From contig JAOTOM010005051.1 in the NCBI GenBank assembly GCA_034440615.1, positions 62,001 through 126,000 of the forward strand: 64,000 bases of DNA, given 5' to 3'. Below are positions 33,762 through 53,700 of this stretch, in pieces. Both the position numbers and the translations under genes were made by a program. A model generated the notes under the pieces. That model saw only the letters and a program-made list of their open reading frames with translations, had not been told where the DNA came from and did no database searches. Source of the stretch: Ashinkailepas kermadecensis (taxonomy: Eukaryota; Arthropoda; Thecostraca; Neolepadidae). The first letter of the stretch is position 1, and every line of letters begins with the position of its first letter.

Positions 33762-34711
33762 GGGTCTGTTCCCGTCGCTCCACTAACCTCCACAAACCTC
33801 CACTGGTCGTTCCCATCGCAAAGCCAGTGGATATTTTTCCTCCACCAACCTCCACCAGTGGAGCAAAATCTCCACCAGCCAAGAAGCAGGGTCCAATTGT
33901 GATTTTTCAGTTGAGCTCAATCACAGCGCACTTGCGCCATATATTTGCACGTAAACAACGTCCTCCATCATACAAATCTCATCTGCATGCATCAGCTGAA
34001 TACCAGGATCATCCTTTGCAAAGGAAATGTGAAATTACTACAACTATGAATAGTAATCGAAGTAACAGATGCAGACCACAGATGCATACGTCATTCGGCC
34101 TAAGGGAAGATGTTACTTACCGGCCGGATCCGCCGCAATTACAGTGCCCAGAAGTGCCGCCGTTCTCCCGGCGCAGACTAAAATCCTACTCAAGCCCAGG
34201 GCCTTGCTCGAGCCCGATCGACGAGGTCAGGCAAGTTGAGATGAGGAAGTCAGCATCGGGTAGAGAAGCGCCTCGGGGCTGAGGGAGCCCGGGGGGTCCA
34301 GACACAAGATTATATGAGATTATATGCTGTATGTTAAGAAGGCATGCTGTAACCAACCACAAAACGGGGAGACGATGCTCAACCGAGAGGGAAGAGAGCC
34401 TGGTTCATCCCATAGGCGAAAAGAACATCTGTGCTCCCCGCAGTCTCTTAAGACACATACATAGCCAGAAATAATGACAAATTTGGTACTTTGTATAACA
34501 AGGCATACTATGTACAGTGTGCAACCATCTGGACAAACATTTGAAGGGCAATTTGACCAATTTGTGATACAGCGCCAAATGCGTCCTTTTTGTCGCGTAA
34601 TTCACGCCGCTATCAGCTGATTTCTCCACCGGTCGTTCCCGTGGGCAAGTCTCAACTAGCCTCAACTAGCCTCCACTGAGTTCCTTCTGGTGGAGCCACG
34701 GGAACAGACCC
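33762..34711. mobile_element. 950-bp MITE with GGGTCTGTTCCCGT ends
   Basis: Inverted ends GGGTCTGTTCCCGT at 33,762 and ACGGGAACAGACCC ending at 34,711, flanked by TAT on both sides (33,759 and 34,712). Subterminal CTCCAC words repeat (CTCCACTAACCTCCAC on the left, the counterpart on the right). The GGG-CTGTT start and three-base duplication recall PIF/Harbinger elements, though TWA is their usual target. No transposase. Confidence 0.8.
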
Positions 34712-36059
34712 TATGGAGTGTACCTCTCCTCCCCAATCAATTTGGGCTTGCCATTGCCTGTATGTATTGGGTCCTGCCCCAATAATTTTCAGAGATCAAC
34801 ACCTGTGTTTACAGCCCAGACCAGACAACAGGGTGGACTTTTTCATTTCCTGGGGCCCTTTTCTGCACAATCTTTTCATGTTTTAATTATTCCTTGGTTA
34901 TATCTCTTCTCTGATATCTCTGCAGAAGCAATGGCACCAGTGAGCAATCCATGGACAAATTTCAAGTAGATGATCATACCATCCAAATTGCATGGTAACA
35001 GTGCATGCTCCTTTGCACCTAGTTTGCCTATGCTGCTATCTTGCTTATTTGGTTGCATTGCTTATTTTGCTGTGCTCAGTTGTGCTGTGACCATGCAGAG
35101 ATCTACACATTTATCTGTTGACCATCCCCAAGATGGTGTTGTCCAACCTAGGTTAATTTATTCTAAACTACTCTAGCCTACTGATGGTGGATCACATAAA
35201 ACATACTGGTGTAGTGATGTTTAGTCATGTAATATTATTACATGACAAAATGAGTCAGTATAATCAGCTATATTGAAGATGAGGAGTGATATTATATAGT
35301 GAAATAGGTACCTTGCTTTTATGTGATTCCCCAAATAAATGGCAGGGAAAGAGGTTGCTAGGTCAGCTTCAACAAGTCTAGTCCATTTTCTTTCTAATTT
35401 GTGCTGAGATATCAGTGCCATACTTTCTAATTATGGTAGTTGAGATGAAGATAATTTGTAATCAAACAAGGAAGATATTTTGTATTCAAACCCTCAACTT
35501 CAGGAGTTTAGTGCATACTTTCTGACAAATTTTGAGCACTGTCACAGAGCAGTTTACTATGATTTACTATGATATCAAATATCATAGTAAATTTGTGCTT
35601 CAGGGATAAAAAAGGCAATTTTTCCCAATGCCATTTATGAATGCAATTAAGATGATGTGACCATTGTGATCATTTCCTTTACAAGTGCTCAGTTTTTGGT
35701 TGGTAAGCAAAAAAAACACCAAAAAGTGGCTATGGGTTAAGCATTACATAGCACACCAAATGAGGTAAACTATAACATAACATAACATAACCTAACCAAA
35801 TCTCAGTTTTATGGAAACCCCCAATTTGGACAAATTACTTCTTTTCACTATTTGAACTTAAAAGAACAGAATCCAACCTAAACAAACCTAGCCTAATTTG
35901 TATTATTGTGCTTTATTTAGGGTATTCACAAGACAAATTTTTATACACATTTTACCTCCATAAAGCAATCATGTATGTTGGTTGGTTAGTTAGCAGTACA
36001 AGTGTTTTGTAATTTGGACATGCTTCCTTTTTGGAAAAATGGAGATAATTGTTTTCTTC
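34712..36059. other. No gene recognised; palindromic-element piece at 35,600-36,050
   Basis: 35,610-35,820 carries the family words GATGTGACCATTGTGATCATT and ATAACATAACATAACCTAACC. The rest is AT-rich and unassigned. Confidence 0.4.
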
Positions 36060-36071
36060 ATGGTTAGGTAG

Positions 36072-36230
36072 TTGGTTATTGGTTTTACAACACTTCAACC
36101 ATCAAGTTATGTAACATCACCAATCTCTCACACTGATTGGCCTCAGGCAAAGAGCAGCAATGGGCAAGACTCAAACCCACAATCTTTTGATTGTGAGATG
36201 GGTAACTTACACCTAGACTACTCATCCCTT
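36072..36230 (-). mobile_element. tRNA-derived SINE (copy 7), CpG-decayed
   Basis: A 12-bp target duplication, ATGGTTAGGTAG, lies at 36,060-36,071 and 36,231-36,242. Nearly every CpG of the family sequence is TG or CA here (ACAACACTTCAACCATCAAG where the others read ACGACACGTCGACCGTTGAG), while non-CpG positions are well kept. Confidence 0.9.
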
Positions 36231-36291
36231 ATGGTTAGGTAGCTAGGTCCAGGTGGTCAGGCTAGGCAACATTTTTCCATTTTGATTTTCT

Positions 36292-37977
36292 TAAGACATA
36301 AAGACAAAGACATAAAAGATCAGTGCAACTATGTGCCACTAGGGCCCTTCTTGGTTGCGCTTTTTGACACTGAACCAGTTGCCCACCAAATCTGTATATC
36401 AGCCCTCCCTGGAATACAGAAAAGCCCCCTATTCTTATAATGATTGTCTATGCCGTTTTTAAAGATGTTCAGTGTGTTGCTACTGACAATGGTTCCTGGC
36501 AGCTGGTTCCAGTGTTCGACTACCCTGTTGGTGAAGAAAGACTGTCTTGTCCTTGTTCTGCTGTGATTAACTTTAATTTTGAATTGATGACCTCTAATTG
36601 CATCATTTCTGTTAAATTCAAACATTTCCCTGATATATCCCTTTTCCTGACCATGAACAAATTTAAAAACCTCGATGAGATCTCCACTCAGCCTGCTATA
36701 TCTAAGTGAAAACATATTCAATTTCTTCAATCTTTCCTCATATGCCAGGTTGCCTATACCATTAACCATTTTTGTTGCCCTCTTTTGTACTCTCTCTAAA
36801 AGCCAACAATCTTTCTCATAACTAGGGGACCAAGCTTGGACACAGTATTCTAAATGTGGCCTGACATATGCACAGTAAAGCTTCCTGATGACCTCCTCAC
36901 TTTTGTATGACACATTCCTCTGTATTGTCCCAAGCATTCTTAGTGCCTTTTTCCTGGCTTCTTTGGTCTGTTCTGATGCCCCCAATTTTGTGTTCAAAAT
37001 AACACCTAAGTCCTTCTCCTGCTGAGTCACAGATAATACTTGGCCACCCATCAAGTATGGCACCTTCATATTCTGCCTACCTACATGCATGACTTTGCAC
37101 TTATCAAAATTAAACTTCATTTTACATTTTTCAGACCACTTCACAAGCTCGTCTAAGTCGTTCTGCAGCAAAACCTGCTCATTGTGCCCTGTTATTGCCC
37201 TAAAGATCTTCAAATCATCCACAAATTTCAAAACCTTACTGCTTAGGCCACATTCAATGATATTCACAAATATAATGAACAATAGTGGCCCCAGTACTGA
37301 CCCCTGAGGGACTCCACTAAGAACATTTTGCCATGATGACTTTGTACCATTTAGCATTACTCTCTGCTGTCTATCTGAAAGCCACAACTCTATCCATTTT
37401 AGGATGCTACCTGCAATGCCATGGACCTGAAGCTGCATCATTAACCGTTTATGGGGTACCTTGTCAAAGGCCTTACTAAAGTCAAGATATGCTACATCAA
37501 CCTGATTTCCCTGATCAAATTGTTCTGTGGCAAAATTAAAAAGTCCAAGAGATTTGTGAGACACGATCTCCCTCTTCTAAACCCATGTTGAGTATCTTGA
37601 ATCAATCTGTTTCCTTCCTGAAAACTAACCATTCTATCCTTGATAATTGATTCGAGTACCTTGCAGACTAGGGATGTGATGCTTACTGGCCTATAATTTT
37701 CAACTTTCCCTCTTTCTCCTTTCTTGAAAATAGGAACTACATTTGCCCTTTTCCAAACTGTTTGGATTTCATTTTGTGAAACTGATCTACAAAATATTAT
37801 ACTAAGTGGAATTGCCAGTTCCTTTTCAGCTTCCCACAATACCCTAGCATAAATTCCATCAGGTCCTGCGGCCTTGTTTGGCTTTATTTTTCTGATATAA
37901 TTGAAAACAACATCACTATCAATGAAATCAATATCGTATATCTGATCACCTGTCACTGAACTGTGGTTCACGGTTGT
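36292..37977 (-). mobile_element. CR1-type LINE, 3' fragment (copy D1)
   Basis: 5'-truncated in the middle of ORF2 (at NHSSVTGDQ) and ending on the minus strand at the TTTATGTC-type repeat. It abuts a palindromic element on its 5' side. Confidence 0.9.
36329..37971 (-). pseudogene. CR1 LINE ORF2 RT domain, broken copy D1
   Basis: Two overlapping open stretches (37,971-37,492 and 37,564-36,329) share one frameshift near 37,545. RT motifs: FKKGERGKVENYRPVSI, HGFRRGRSC, YLDFSKAFDKVPHKR, SGVPQGSVLGPLLF and catalytic box FVDD with both Asp kept. The C-terminus is read through to the end of the conserved domain. There is no endonuclease domain, so it could not be an autonomous enzyme. Confidence 0.88.
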
Positions 37978-38600
37978 CTCATTCGTCTTTGCTGCTCAAT
38001 CAATTGAGAATTTGAAAAAAATACATATGAGTAGATAAATCATAGAAGAAAGAAAATATCTTGACGAAACCTAGACTAAGATAATGCAGCATAATATATA
38101 TATATATATAATATATTATAGCATAATATAATCTAACCTAACCTAACTGGAAAACCAGAATCATCCCAAACAAACTTTTCTGCCTTAACATCATCAAATT
38201 TTGCTAACATTGCTTGTGTTGCCATTCACATTAACAGCATTGCAAGGAACTTCCAGCCTTGATCAAAGGCTACAGACACATGTGGCCACAAATATTTCTT
38301 GTTGGGAATGAATGTGGAATTAAGCCAGAAACAAAGGGTTTTGAATGTCCAGGGGCATTGAATCAAGTGCATGAAGTGTTGAATTTCTTCTTTATCACAT
38401 CTGTGACACCAGGTATGGATAAATATATATTATGACTATATTTGTAGAGTGAAGATTATGATCATGCATTTCTTTGCCAACTGGAAAGTAATAATTTGCA
38501 GAGAAAATGAGTGGTCGCATCATCTTTCCATGTTAAAATACACTGTATTAAAAAGAAGAATTCCATATAATCAACTTTTACCTTGATCTCCAATAATACC
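37978..38600. mobile_element. Palindromic short element (same family as 62,262)
   Basis: AACCTAGACTAAGATAATG near 38,070, the CCTAACCTAACTGG run near 38,135, the AACCAGAATCATCC block and the right end AAAATGAGTGGTCGCATCAT near 38,505 all match 62,410-62,880 in order. The left end is missing where LINE D1 starts. Confidence 0.7.
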
Positions 38601-39219
38601 AAAATTCCTGCCTTCAATTACCCTAGACCAAACATTTGGCCCTGAAAACTACAATAGTGTGCTGTAATTATGTAGTAGTTTTGGAATCATAAGCAAGTAC
38701 CAACAGCTCAACCTGACATCTCTGCTGATTGCTGCCAATTGTGAACTCTAAAATGACGGGTAATATTTCCAGGTCATTGTGCACAAATATCACAGAGCTT
38801 CCTTGACACTTGTTGCTCTACCTTTTAAAAAGACAACATTGCTGATTAAGTCTGCTAAATTGAGATTAAAAGAGCAGGTCTACGTCTAAGTTAAGAAGTT
38901 AAGACCTGAAACACGAATGGCTGCTAATTGATCACAATTTTGGTTGAGGTGCCCTAAAACCCAAATAACTAACTAACTGAAACACAAACAAAAAGCCTAT
39001 TAAGGTTTAAAAAGCATCATCATTGGTGCTCTGATGAATGCTTCTCATATGCATGATGAGTATACCTATGTGCTCATGGTCCTGTTCAGTTGGAATAGGC
39101 AGGTTACCTTTCAGTTCATAACATCTGAATGAATACTAGCAAATATGGTTTCACTAAATGCTTTTTAAATTAACATGCTATTCAACATGCTGGTTCACTG
39201 AAGATGTCCATTGCAGACA
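38601..39219. other. Upstream flank of Sld5
   Basis: It carries one tiny retroposon insert (38,918-38,976). CCATTGCAG directly before ACAATGG at 39,217 looks like a 3' splice site, so a 5' UTR exon may exist further left; none was identified. Confidence 0.4.
38918..38976 (+). mobile_element. Tiny retroposon insert, 59 bp
   Basis: Flanked by CTGAAACACGAA (38,906-38,917) and CTGAAACACAAA (38,977-38,988). The insert starts TGGCTGCTAATTGATCAC and ends CCCAAATAACTAACTAA, matching the tail segment of the SINE. Confidence 0.8.
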
Positions 39220-47665
<8,446 letters not shown>

Positions 47666-48590
47666 GGAGACCCGGTCGACGTTTGCCAACGCTGTTCTGG
47701 TCCTGGTCCAGGTCCAGTGCTGCAGTGACTCCGCCTTGACCCCGGCTAGGCGCCCTTGTGGCTCCCTCCCTGTATTTTATTTCTGCTGCTTGTCGATCTA
47801 TTTCGTGCGGTGTTTACCACTGCCCTGGGTGTGAAATAACTGCTCAGAAGTAAGTTTGGCCCCGAGTGAGACGAGACTTTGGCCCAATTTAGGTCGATCT
47901 CGGACACACTGCTGTTGCTCAATCTGGAGCAGCGATTGGCTGGGACAGCACCTAGTGCTAGTCTCGGGGTACTGCGTGGGGAAATTGACCTCCATTCATG
48001 AAAGGTTATGTGCTTCTTCACGTGTACTGTGGTAATGTTCGTTTTGGTAGCATTGGCATAGGTGTGAATGAGAACAGTTGGTCTCTTCTTCATAAAAGCA
48101 AACCCAGAAGGCGGATTGCATACGACTGGATGAGAGGATGTTTCATCGATCGTCTGGTCTTTCCTCTTTATTTCTCATTTTATGATCAGGCATGAAGAAG
48201 AAGGAAAACACTCATCTGATTATTCCATTTCCTTGTTGTGATGCACATCAACTTCTTTGGCAGGTTGCTTGGCGATTGCAGGGTTGTGTGTCCATGCCAT
48301 ATTTCTGTATCGATTTGTTTTCACCATATTTCATAGATAAATGCATGCATGACATTTGCCTCTTATAACAGTTATTATACCAGAACCTTTAAATTGCACG
48401 GTTTCATGAGTGCAATGCGAATTATAATGGGCGATCAAGGTGGAGATAATACGGACAAGATTGGTCGCTCGAAACTTACCTCGTGGACTCCGTGTAATCA
48501 TGTCATCGTGTATTCAGTACTACTAATGATTCAAAGGAAAACATTGTCCGGGCGCACAGCACGCTTTGTTCGGCATCAATATTAAGCTTC
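47666..48590. other. Downstream flank of Sld5
   Basis: 3' UTR and intergenic sequence. No canonical AATAAA is seen in the first 200 bases; GTGAAATAAC near 47,831 is the nearest variant. No further gene recognised. Confidence 0.45.
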
Positions 48591-48593
48591 ACT

Positions 48594-50115
48594 AAAGTAC
48601 ACCTTTTGCGTCTAATTTCGCCGCTTGTGCATCAATTTCAGCGATAAGCCCATCCATTTTCGACAGTTCGGCGTAGCGCATCCAATTTACAAATCACAGC
48701 TCCACCTTCGGCCCAGCAGCATTCATTTTGGTACTGGTGCAACCTATTTCGACAGAACTGCATTCGAATTCAGATTTGCAGTGAATATTTCGGCATATGT
48801 TGATAATTCAGTGAGAGTGCGATGAATTTCGGCAGAGTGCAAGCAAGTTCGACGCGGAAAATACTCCGCTATGAGACTTGTTTTTGTCATATTTGGTTAA
48901 ATATGTATCCATTGTCCAACAGAGAGGCATTTTTTTGACGTTTCGTGTATGTAATTGTATATCCAATACATAATGCCACATTGGCCAGCGGGTAGTTGCT
49001 AAGCGGCGCGTCTCAGCATATTAACGCATTCAACCAATCAGAAGCCAGTAATATTTATTTCAAGCCGAGCATGCCGCAACCATAAGGTCAGGAGGTCACA
49101 GCTCGTCTAGACGTCGTCATGCCACGTGGCGAAGGACGTGCGAGGAGGCGGTACAGGAACCCAACCGAATTGGGGAAAGATGGGCAATCACCAATGCTCA
49201 TCTTTCTGGGTACTTCCTGCCGGTCTGCGCAGCCCGTGAGAACATTATCGACTCAGTGACTGTCGCCCACGGACTAGGTAACTTTGATGTACACCCTGTG
49301 CTCTGGCGTGTAAGTGCGCGGTATGTGCCCTTCATTGCGAGCACTTCGCTGTTTGTACCCTTCGTTGTAAGACGTTCATGCGAAATTAATGACATTTTCA
49401 AATACGTGTTATTTGCATATCTGAATATTGTTACATATGCACAAGTTTAAAGTGCATACGGTTTCAAAGTAGCCAGCAATGCTGCTTTTTACACAACATA
49501 GAAATACAATAAAAGACCAAATTGTCTTTAAATACTTTATTGGACAATGGATACATATTGAACCAATAAGTTTTAACGTTTAGACCAAATTTTAACGTTT
49601 TACGTACATAATACGATAGCGGCCGGTGGGTGTTTCCTTAGACATCACTTCCGGATATAAAACGAAGGTGTGTGAGGGGGTTAAAACCACCCTCTAGTCA
49701 GTAGTGTTCGGTTCAGTATCGCAGTACCTGAATAACGAGTTGACGCATCAGAATATGTAGAAGGAAGCCGTTATCGCAAAAAGCCAACTAGTATTGGAGG
49801 TAATACGCAGATGCGTTTATGTTGACCAGTTTTCATTTTTGAACCGTAATTTGTGCGTCGAATTTGGTTGCACACAGCCGAAATCGGTTGTTGCCGTGCT
49901 GAAACAACCCTGCATGCCGAATACCATGCTCATTTCACTGAATTATAATGCACTGTGCCGAAATTGATTGCACTATTTTTGAAATGCCCTCTGCCCAGCC
50001 GAATTTCTCCGTCTTGTGTCATATTCGGACGCAATGTGCTGAAACGCCGAAATTGGATGCGCTTAATACTGAAATCCGTGCAGTTTGTTCAAACTTGCAC
50101 GCAAAAAGGTGTAAT
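48594..50115. mobile_element. Foldback-like element with facing ~20-bp repeat arrays
   Basis: The left arm 48,630-48,860 consists of ~12 imperfect units such as CTATTTCGACAGAACTGCATT and GAATTTCGGCAGAGTGCAAG. The right arm 49,835-50,110 consists of ~13 units such as CCGAAATTGATTGCACTATT and CTGAATTATAATGCACTGTG. The right unit is the reverse complement of the left. Inside the arms lies a second inverted pair: AATATGTATCCATTGTCCAA near 48,900 and TTGGACAATGGATACATATT near 49,540. The central ~600 bp has no recognised ORF. The layout is that of foldback elements with repeat-built ends; outer duplications could not be fixed. Confidence 0.7.
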
Positions 50116-50522
50116 TTTGTTTCCGGTATTTGGAGTTGCAGTTACGTCCATTTCCTCCTAGTAAGTTCAGCCTAGTGGCGGATTCAGCGGAGCCCAATTA
50201 TTGTCCATATTAACCAAGGACGAAAATTGCTCCAACCACCTAAAAATATAATAATTATAGGGTTAAATTTGCAAATCCTCAGAAAGTTGTTAATTTTCCC
50301 GGTATCTTGTCCTCGCCATCTCCCCGTGGAGTTTTACAACTAAAACATGTCCTGGGATCCAGAGGAGGGTCACTAACAGTATGCTATCCAGGACGGCGTT
50401 CACCCAAGAACGGTCGACGGCAGCCTCTTTTCCTTGTTTATGCGAATGTCACCTGGCTGGAAAATCTGGGTCTCTTGGTGAGGTCTGGGTTCATCCCGTT
50501 CATTTGTTCCAGTTGGTGGCGT
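50116..50522. other. Unassigned spacer
   Basis: No gene or repeat recognised. Confidence 0.4.
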
Positions 50523-50795
50523 CCCGGGGTGGTGGTACGCCAAGCCCACCAGACGAATGGTCCCGGGGTGGTGGTACGCCAAGCCCACCAGACGAATGGT
50601 CCCGGGGTGGTGGTACGCCAAGCCCACCAGACGAATGGTCCCGGGGTGGTGGTACGCCAAGCCCACCAGACGAATGGTCCCGGGGTGGTGGTACGCCAAG
50701 CCCACCAGACCAATGGTCCCGGGGTGGTGGTACGCCAAGCCCACCAGACCAATGGTCCCGGGGTGGTGGTACGCCAAGCCCACCAGACCAATGCT
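50523..50795. repeat. 39-bp minisatellite, seven units
   Basis: CCCGGGGTGGTGGTACGCC starts at 50,523 and every 39 bp, seven times. Units are almost identical, differing at GACGAATGG/GACCAATGG. 39 is a multiple of three, so every frame stays open with a 13-residue repeat. There is no splice, start or family evidence for coding. Confidence 0.96.
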
Positions 50796-50885
50796 CCCCT
50801 GCATTGGAATTCCTCGTCCGTCCGTTCTCCCGCTAGGTGATTCATAAAATGCGTTTGTCCTAACATGCTTTATGGTCGTATAGGC

Positions 50886-50941
50886 ACGGGCGCTATATGA
50901 CCTGTGCAGTCGATGCGCCCCTAAACCACAATAACTAACTA
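50886..50941 (+). mobile_element. Tiny retroposon insert, 56 bp
   Basis: A perfect 14-bp duplication, ATGGTCGTATAGGC, lies at 50,872-50,885 and 50,942-50,955. The insert reads ACGGGCGCTATATGACC, GCAGTCGATGCGCCCC and AACCACAATAACTAACTA, colinear with the last part of the SINE. Confidence 0.85.
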
Positions 50942-50955
50942 ATGGTCGTATAGGC

Positions 50956-52335
50956 TTGGTTGTAGTCGTAATTTGAACATAATTGCTTTGTTCGTGAATG
51001 GTCAACTGGACAAGTGTTTTCCCTATCTGAACCGGAAAATTGCCTGGAGGCAATGGTCAGACAAATGTGTGTCGAGTAGACAGATGGTATGCCCTTTTGC
51101 GATATCCACATGCACCAATAACCATTTTGGCCATGCTGAGCCAGTTATTGCACGATGCTGCCAAGTATGCCAGCATTTTCATGAGGGTCGCTGGCCTGGC
51201 CCACGAAGACTGATACATCCTGAAGAGTTGACACCCAGAAGGGTGCCTTTACTAGTACTGTAAATAAATGGGCCAGATTGCTCCAGGATGGTGCCTAAGT
51301 TTGCACTAGGATCACACCACATCAGGTATGTTAAAAGTTAAAAGTATTGGAGGGAGCACAGCCAGCATTGGGGGGGGGGTGGCAAGTGTCACCACAAAAG
51401 CATATGAAGGTACACCCACGGCAACAAGGATCCATCTGGATCAAGGGAAGATACTATAAAATGAGAAAAACTGAAACCCCATAATCAATGCTATATCCAG
51501 AGTTCAAAAGAAACCATCTACCCCATTGTGTTACCATAGTCGATCTCAATTTCAGCATTACATAATCGAAAGCCGGCTCTGAATCCACCACCATGTACAC
51601 CTGCAACTCACATAAGACTCCCATTTATAAGCACAATCTAAGACACTTACTAGCATCAATCCCACACCACTCAACCCAATTACTATTCCCCTACCGCATA
51701 ACTTAGGATAAAAATACGATTTTTGGTCGTAATTAATGCATCCACGTTGCATTCAGTTGTAGAGAAACTATCGACCCCATTATCTGTATTGTAAATAAAG
51801 AACAGTTGATCCAAGCTGATCTCTACATGTGGAATGTAGGTACTGGAAGTGAGTAGCACTAGAGCTGGGAAGGAACCATGACGGAAGAGGGATGCAAATG
51901 TCAGGATATTTTGAAGATTTATTGTGACAAAATGAACCTTATTTTTTGTTTAATGAAATCAGTGTTAGGAAGTAATAATTACTTTTAGGATAATAAAGTC
52001 GGGGGCGGGGCCGGATATGCAAAAATAGTGACCCCATAAAGCATGAATAATTCCGCTTCGATGTGGCCCTCAGTTAGTTTTACCATTTACGGGGTCTCAC
52101 AACGGCTTTCGAGTGGGTGGGACTGAGTGATATTGTCACCTCCAAGATTCTGTGGCACTAATAGTAGGTATCGGTATCCCCGTTTTCGAATTTTTAATCG
52201 TTTTGGCGTCCCTCGGCTTGATGTAAAGATGCCATTAGTAACCATTAGGTAAAGCCATTTGGTAAAGGTGAGAGCTTCAGCGGAAGTCCTGGGCGACTCA
52301 GCTTCAGGTCCGGAACCTGATGTCTGGGGCTCCCT
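50956..52335. other. No gene recognised
   Basis: The open frame at 50,973-51,263 has no motif I know. There is a G-run at about 51,370. Otherwise plain sequence. Confidence 0.4.
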
Positions 52336-52595
52336 GGTATAGGTCAGGGATCTCCCTAGAGTTCGGGCTTCCCTCCAGGTTTTCATAAATTTTGGCATGC
52401 AATCAGGAATCTTTCGAGACTTGAGCTCTTCCCTGCCTTTGGCGCGAAGGGCTGATGGGCCCACCTCGGCAAAAGTGGGTGGGACGATTTGCGTTACGTC
52501 CCACCCATCCCAAAAAGTGGATGGGCTGCGTTCCATCCGTCCTCATCGGTCAAGCCAATCCATCGAAATGCGCATGAACCATGGAAAACTTCCCT
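52336..52595 (+). repeat. Direct repeat, left copy (~260 bp)
   Basis: Matches 53,134-53,397. Shared words: AGAGTTCGGGCTT, CTTTGGCATGCAATCAGGAA (left copy TTTTGGC), GCAAAAGTGGGTGGG, AAGTGGATGGG and CATCCGTC. Similarity is roughly 80-85% by eye, with small gaps. Confidence 0.75.
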
Positions 52596-53133
52596 GGATC
52601 CCCAATTTCCCGCCATCTGCACCGACACAACTTCCTTCATGGTGGCGCCCCTGAATCAACACTCACCGCCCCAGAAATGCGATGGTACCACTCAATCAGC
52701 ACCACTACCACGCAATTGTCTAGAGGGCACCATTTCCTCGGAGGTGCATCACTGCGACAGTCCCTGGGGAGGAGCTTCTCAGCTGGGCTCCTTTTCCTCC
52801 CAAGGGCGCCTATTCCTCAGCCTTTTGCTGAAAATTCGTTGAGCGGCAGATGCACTCCAGCCTCCCCGGAGAGGAATCCTTTTCCGGTCAAAGAGGCACC
52901 ACCTTTCATACAGGGGAGGGGCGGAACACGCCTCCAGGGCACCCACCCCAAAGCTGAGTCCTGGCTCGAATGTTCAGTGTGAAAAGTTCAGAGCATATCT
53001 CATCCTTCCGGAATCTCCTCACTGAACAGATATTTAAGTCCAAGTTATATTAATGAGTACTTATTGTGCTTGCATATCACCGGGGTGGATGCAAGCGTAA
53101 CACTGGTGGCATGTGCCATCCCCATGGAAAGGT

Positions 53134-53397
53134 CGCGATCCGTATTGGTCAAGGATCTCCTTAGAGTTCGGGCTTGACTCCAGGTTTTCAGAAACTTTGG
53201 CATGCAATCAGGAATCTCTCAAGGCTCTTCCGCGCCTTTGGCACGAAGGGCCGATGAGCCTACATCCGCAAAAGTGGGTGGGGCAAAGTAAATTACGTCC
53301 CAACCACTCCTAGAAGTGGATGGGATGCGTCCCATCCGTCTTCATCGGTCGAATAAATCCATCGAAATCCCCATGAATTATGGGAAACGTTCCTGCA
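53134..53397 (+). repeat. Direct repeat, right copy (~260 bp)
   Basis: Partner of 52,336-52,595. The ~540 bp between them are GC-rich with open frames but no recognised protein. This could be a small terminal-repeat retrotransposon or a simple segmental duplication; no TG-CA ends or target duplication were seen. Confidence 0.75.
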
Positions 53398-53524
53398 AAC
53401 AAAGGTAAGCTGCAACAAAAAGCATACAAAGGTACACCCTTGGTCGGAAGGGGGCGTCACATATATATATATATATCGAAGGGAGGAGGAGAGGGCACAG
53501 GCATGGGCGTTTCTTGAAGTTGGT

Positions 53525-53700
53525 TGGCGGAGGACGTCGGTAGTTCACTGTTTAAGCTGATCGCATCTGGAAGATCGGAGGTAAGGGGTTCGATTGCCTG
53601 CGATGCCCGCACTTTCTGCCGGGGTAAGAGGAAGGCGACTTTACCGACGTCACATTGCCTAGGCTGGCGCGTTGTAAAGCCGCACACACACAAGTTGTTT
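53525..53700 (+). mobile_element. Possible second tRNA-like SINE
   Basis: A B-box-like GGTTCGATTGCC at about 53,587 follows a tRNA-like stretch (GGTAGTTCACTGTTTAAGC). A non-tRNA body ends near CGTTGTAAAGCCGCACACAC. There is only one copy in the window and no clear duplication, so this is tentative. Confidence 0.3.

Noticed and set aside
50523..50795. CRISPR-like array
   Set aside because: Units are directly adjacent with no unique spacers, and the DNA is eukaryotic.
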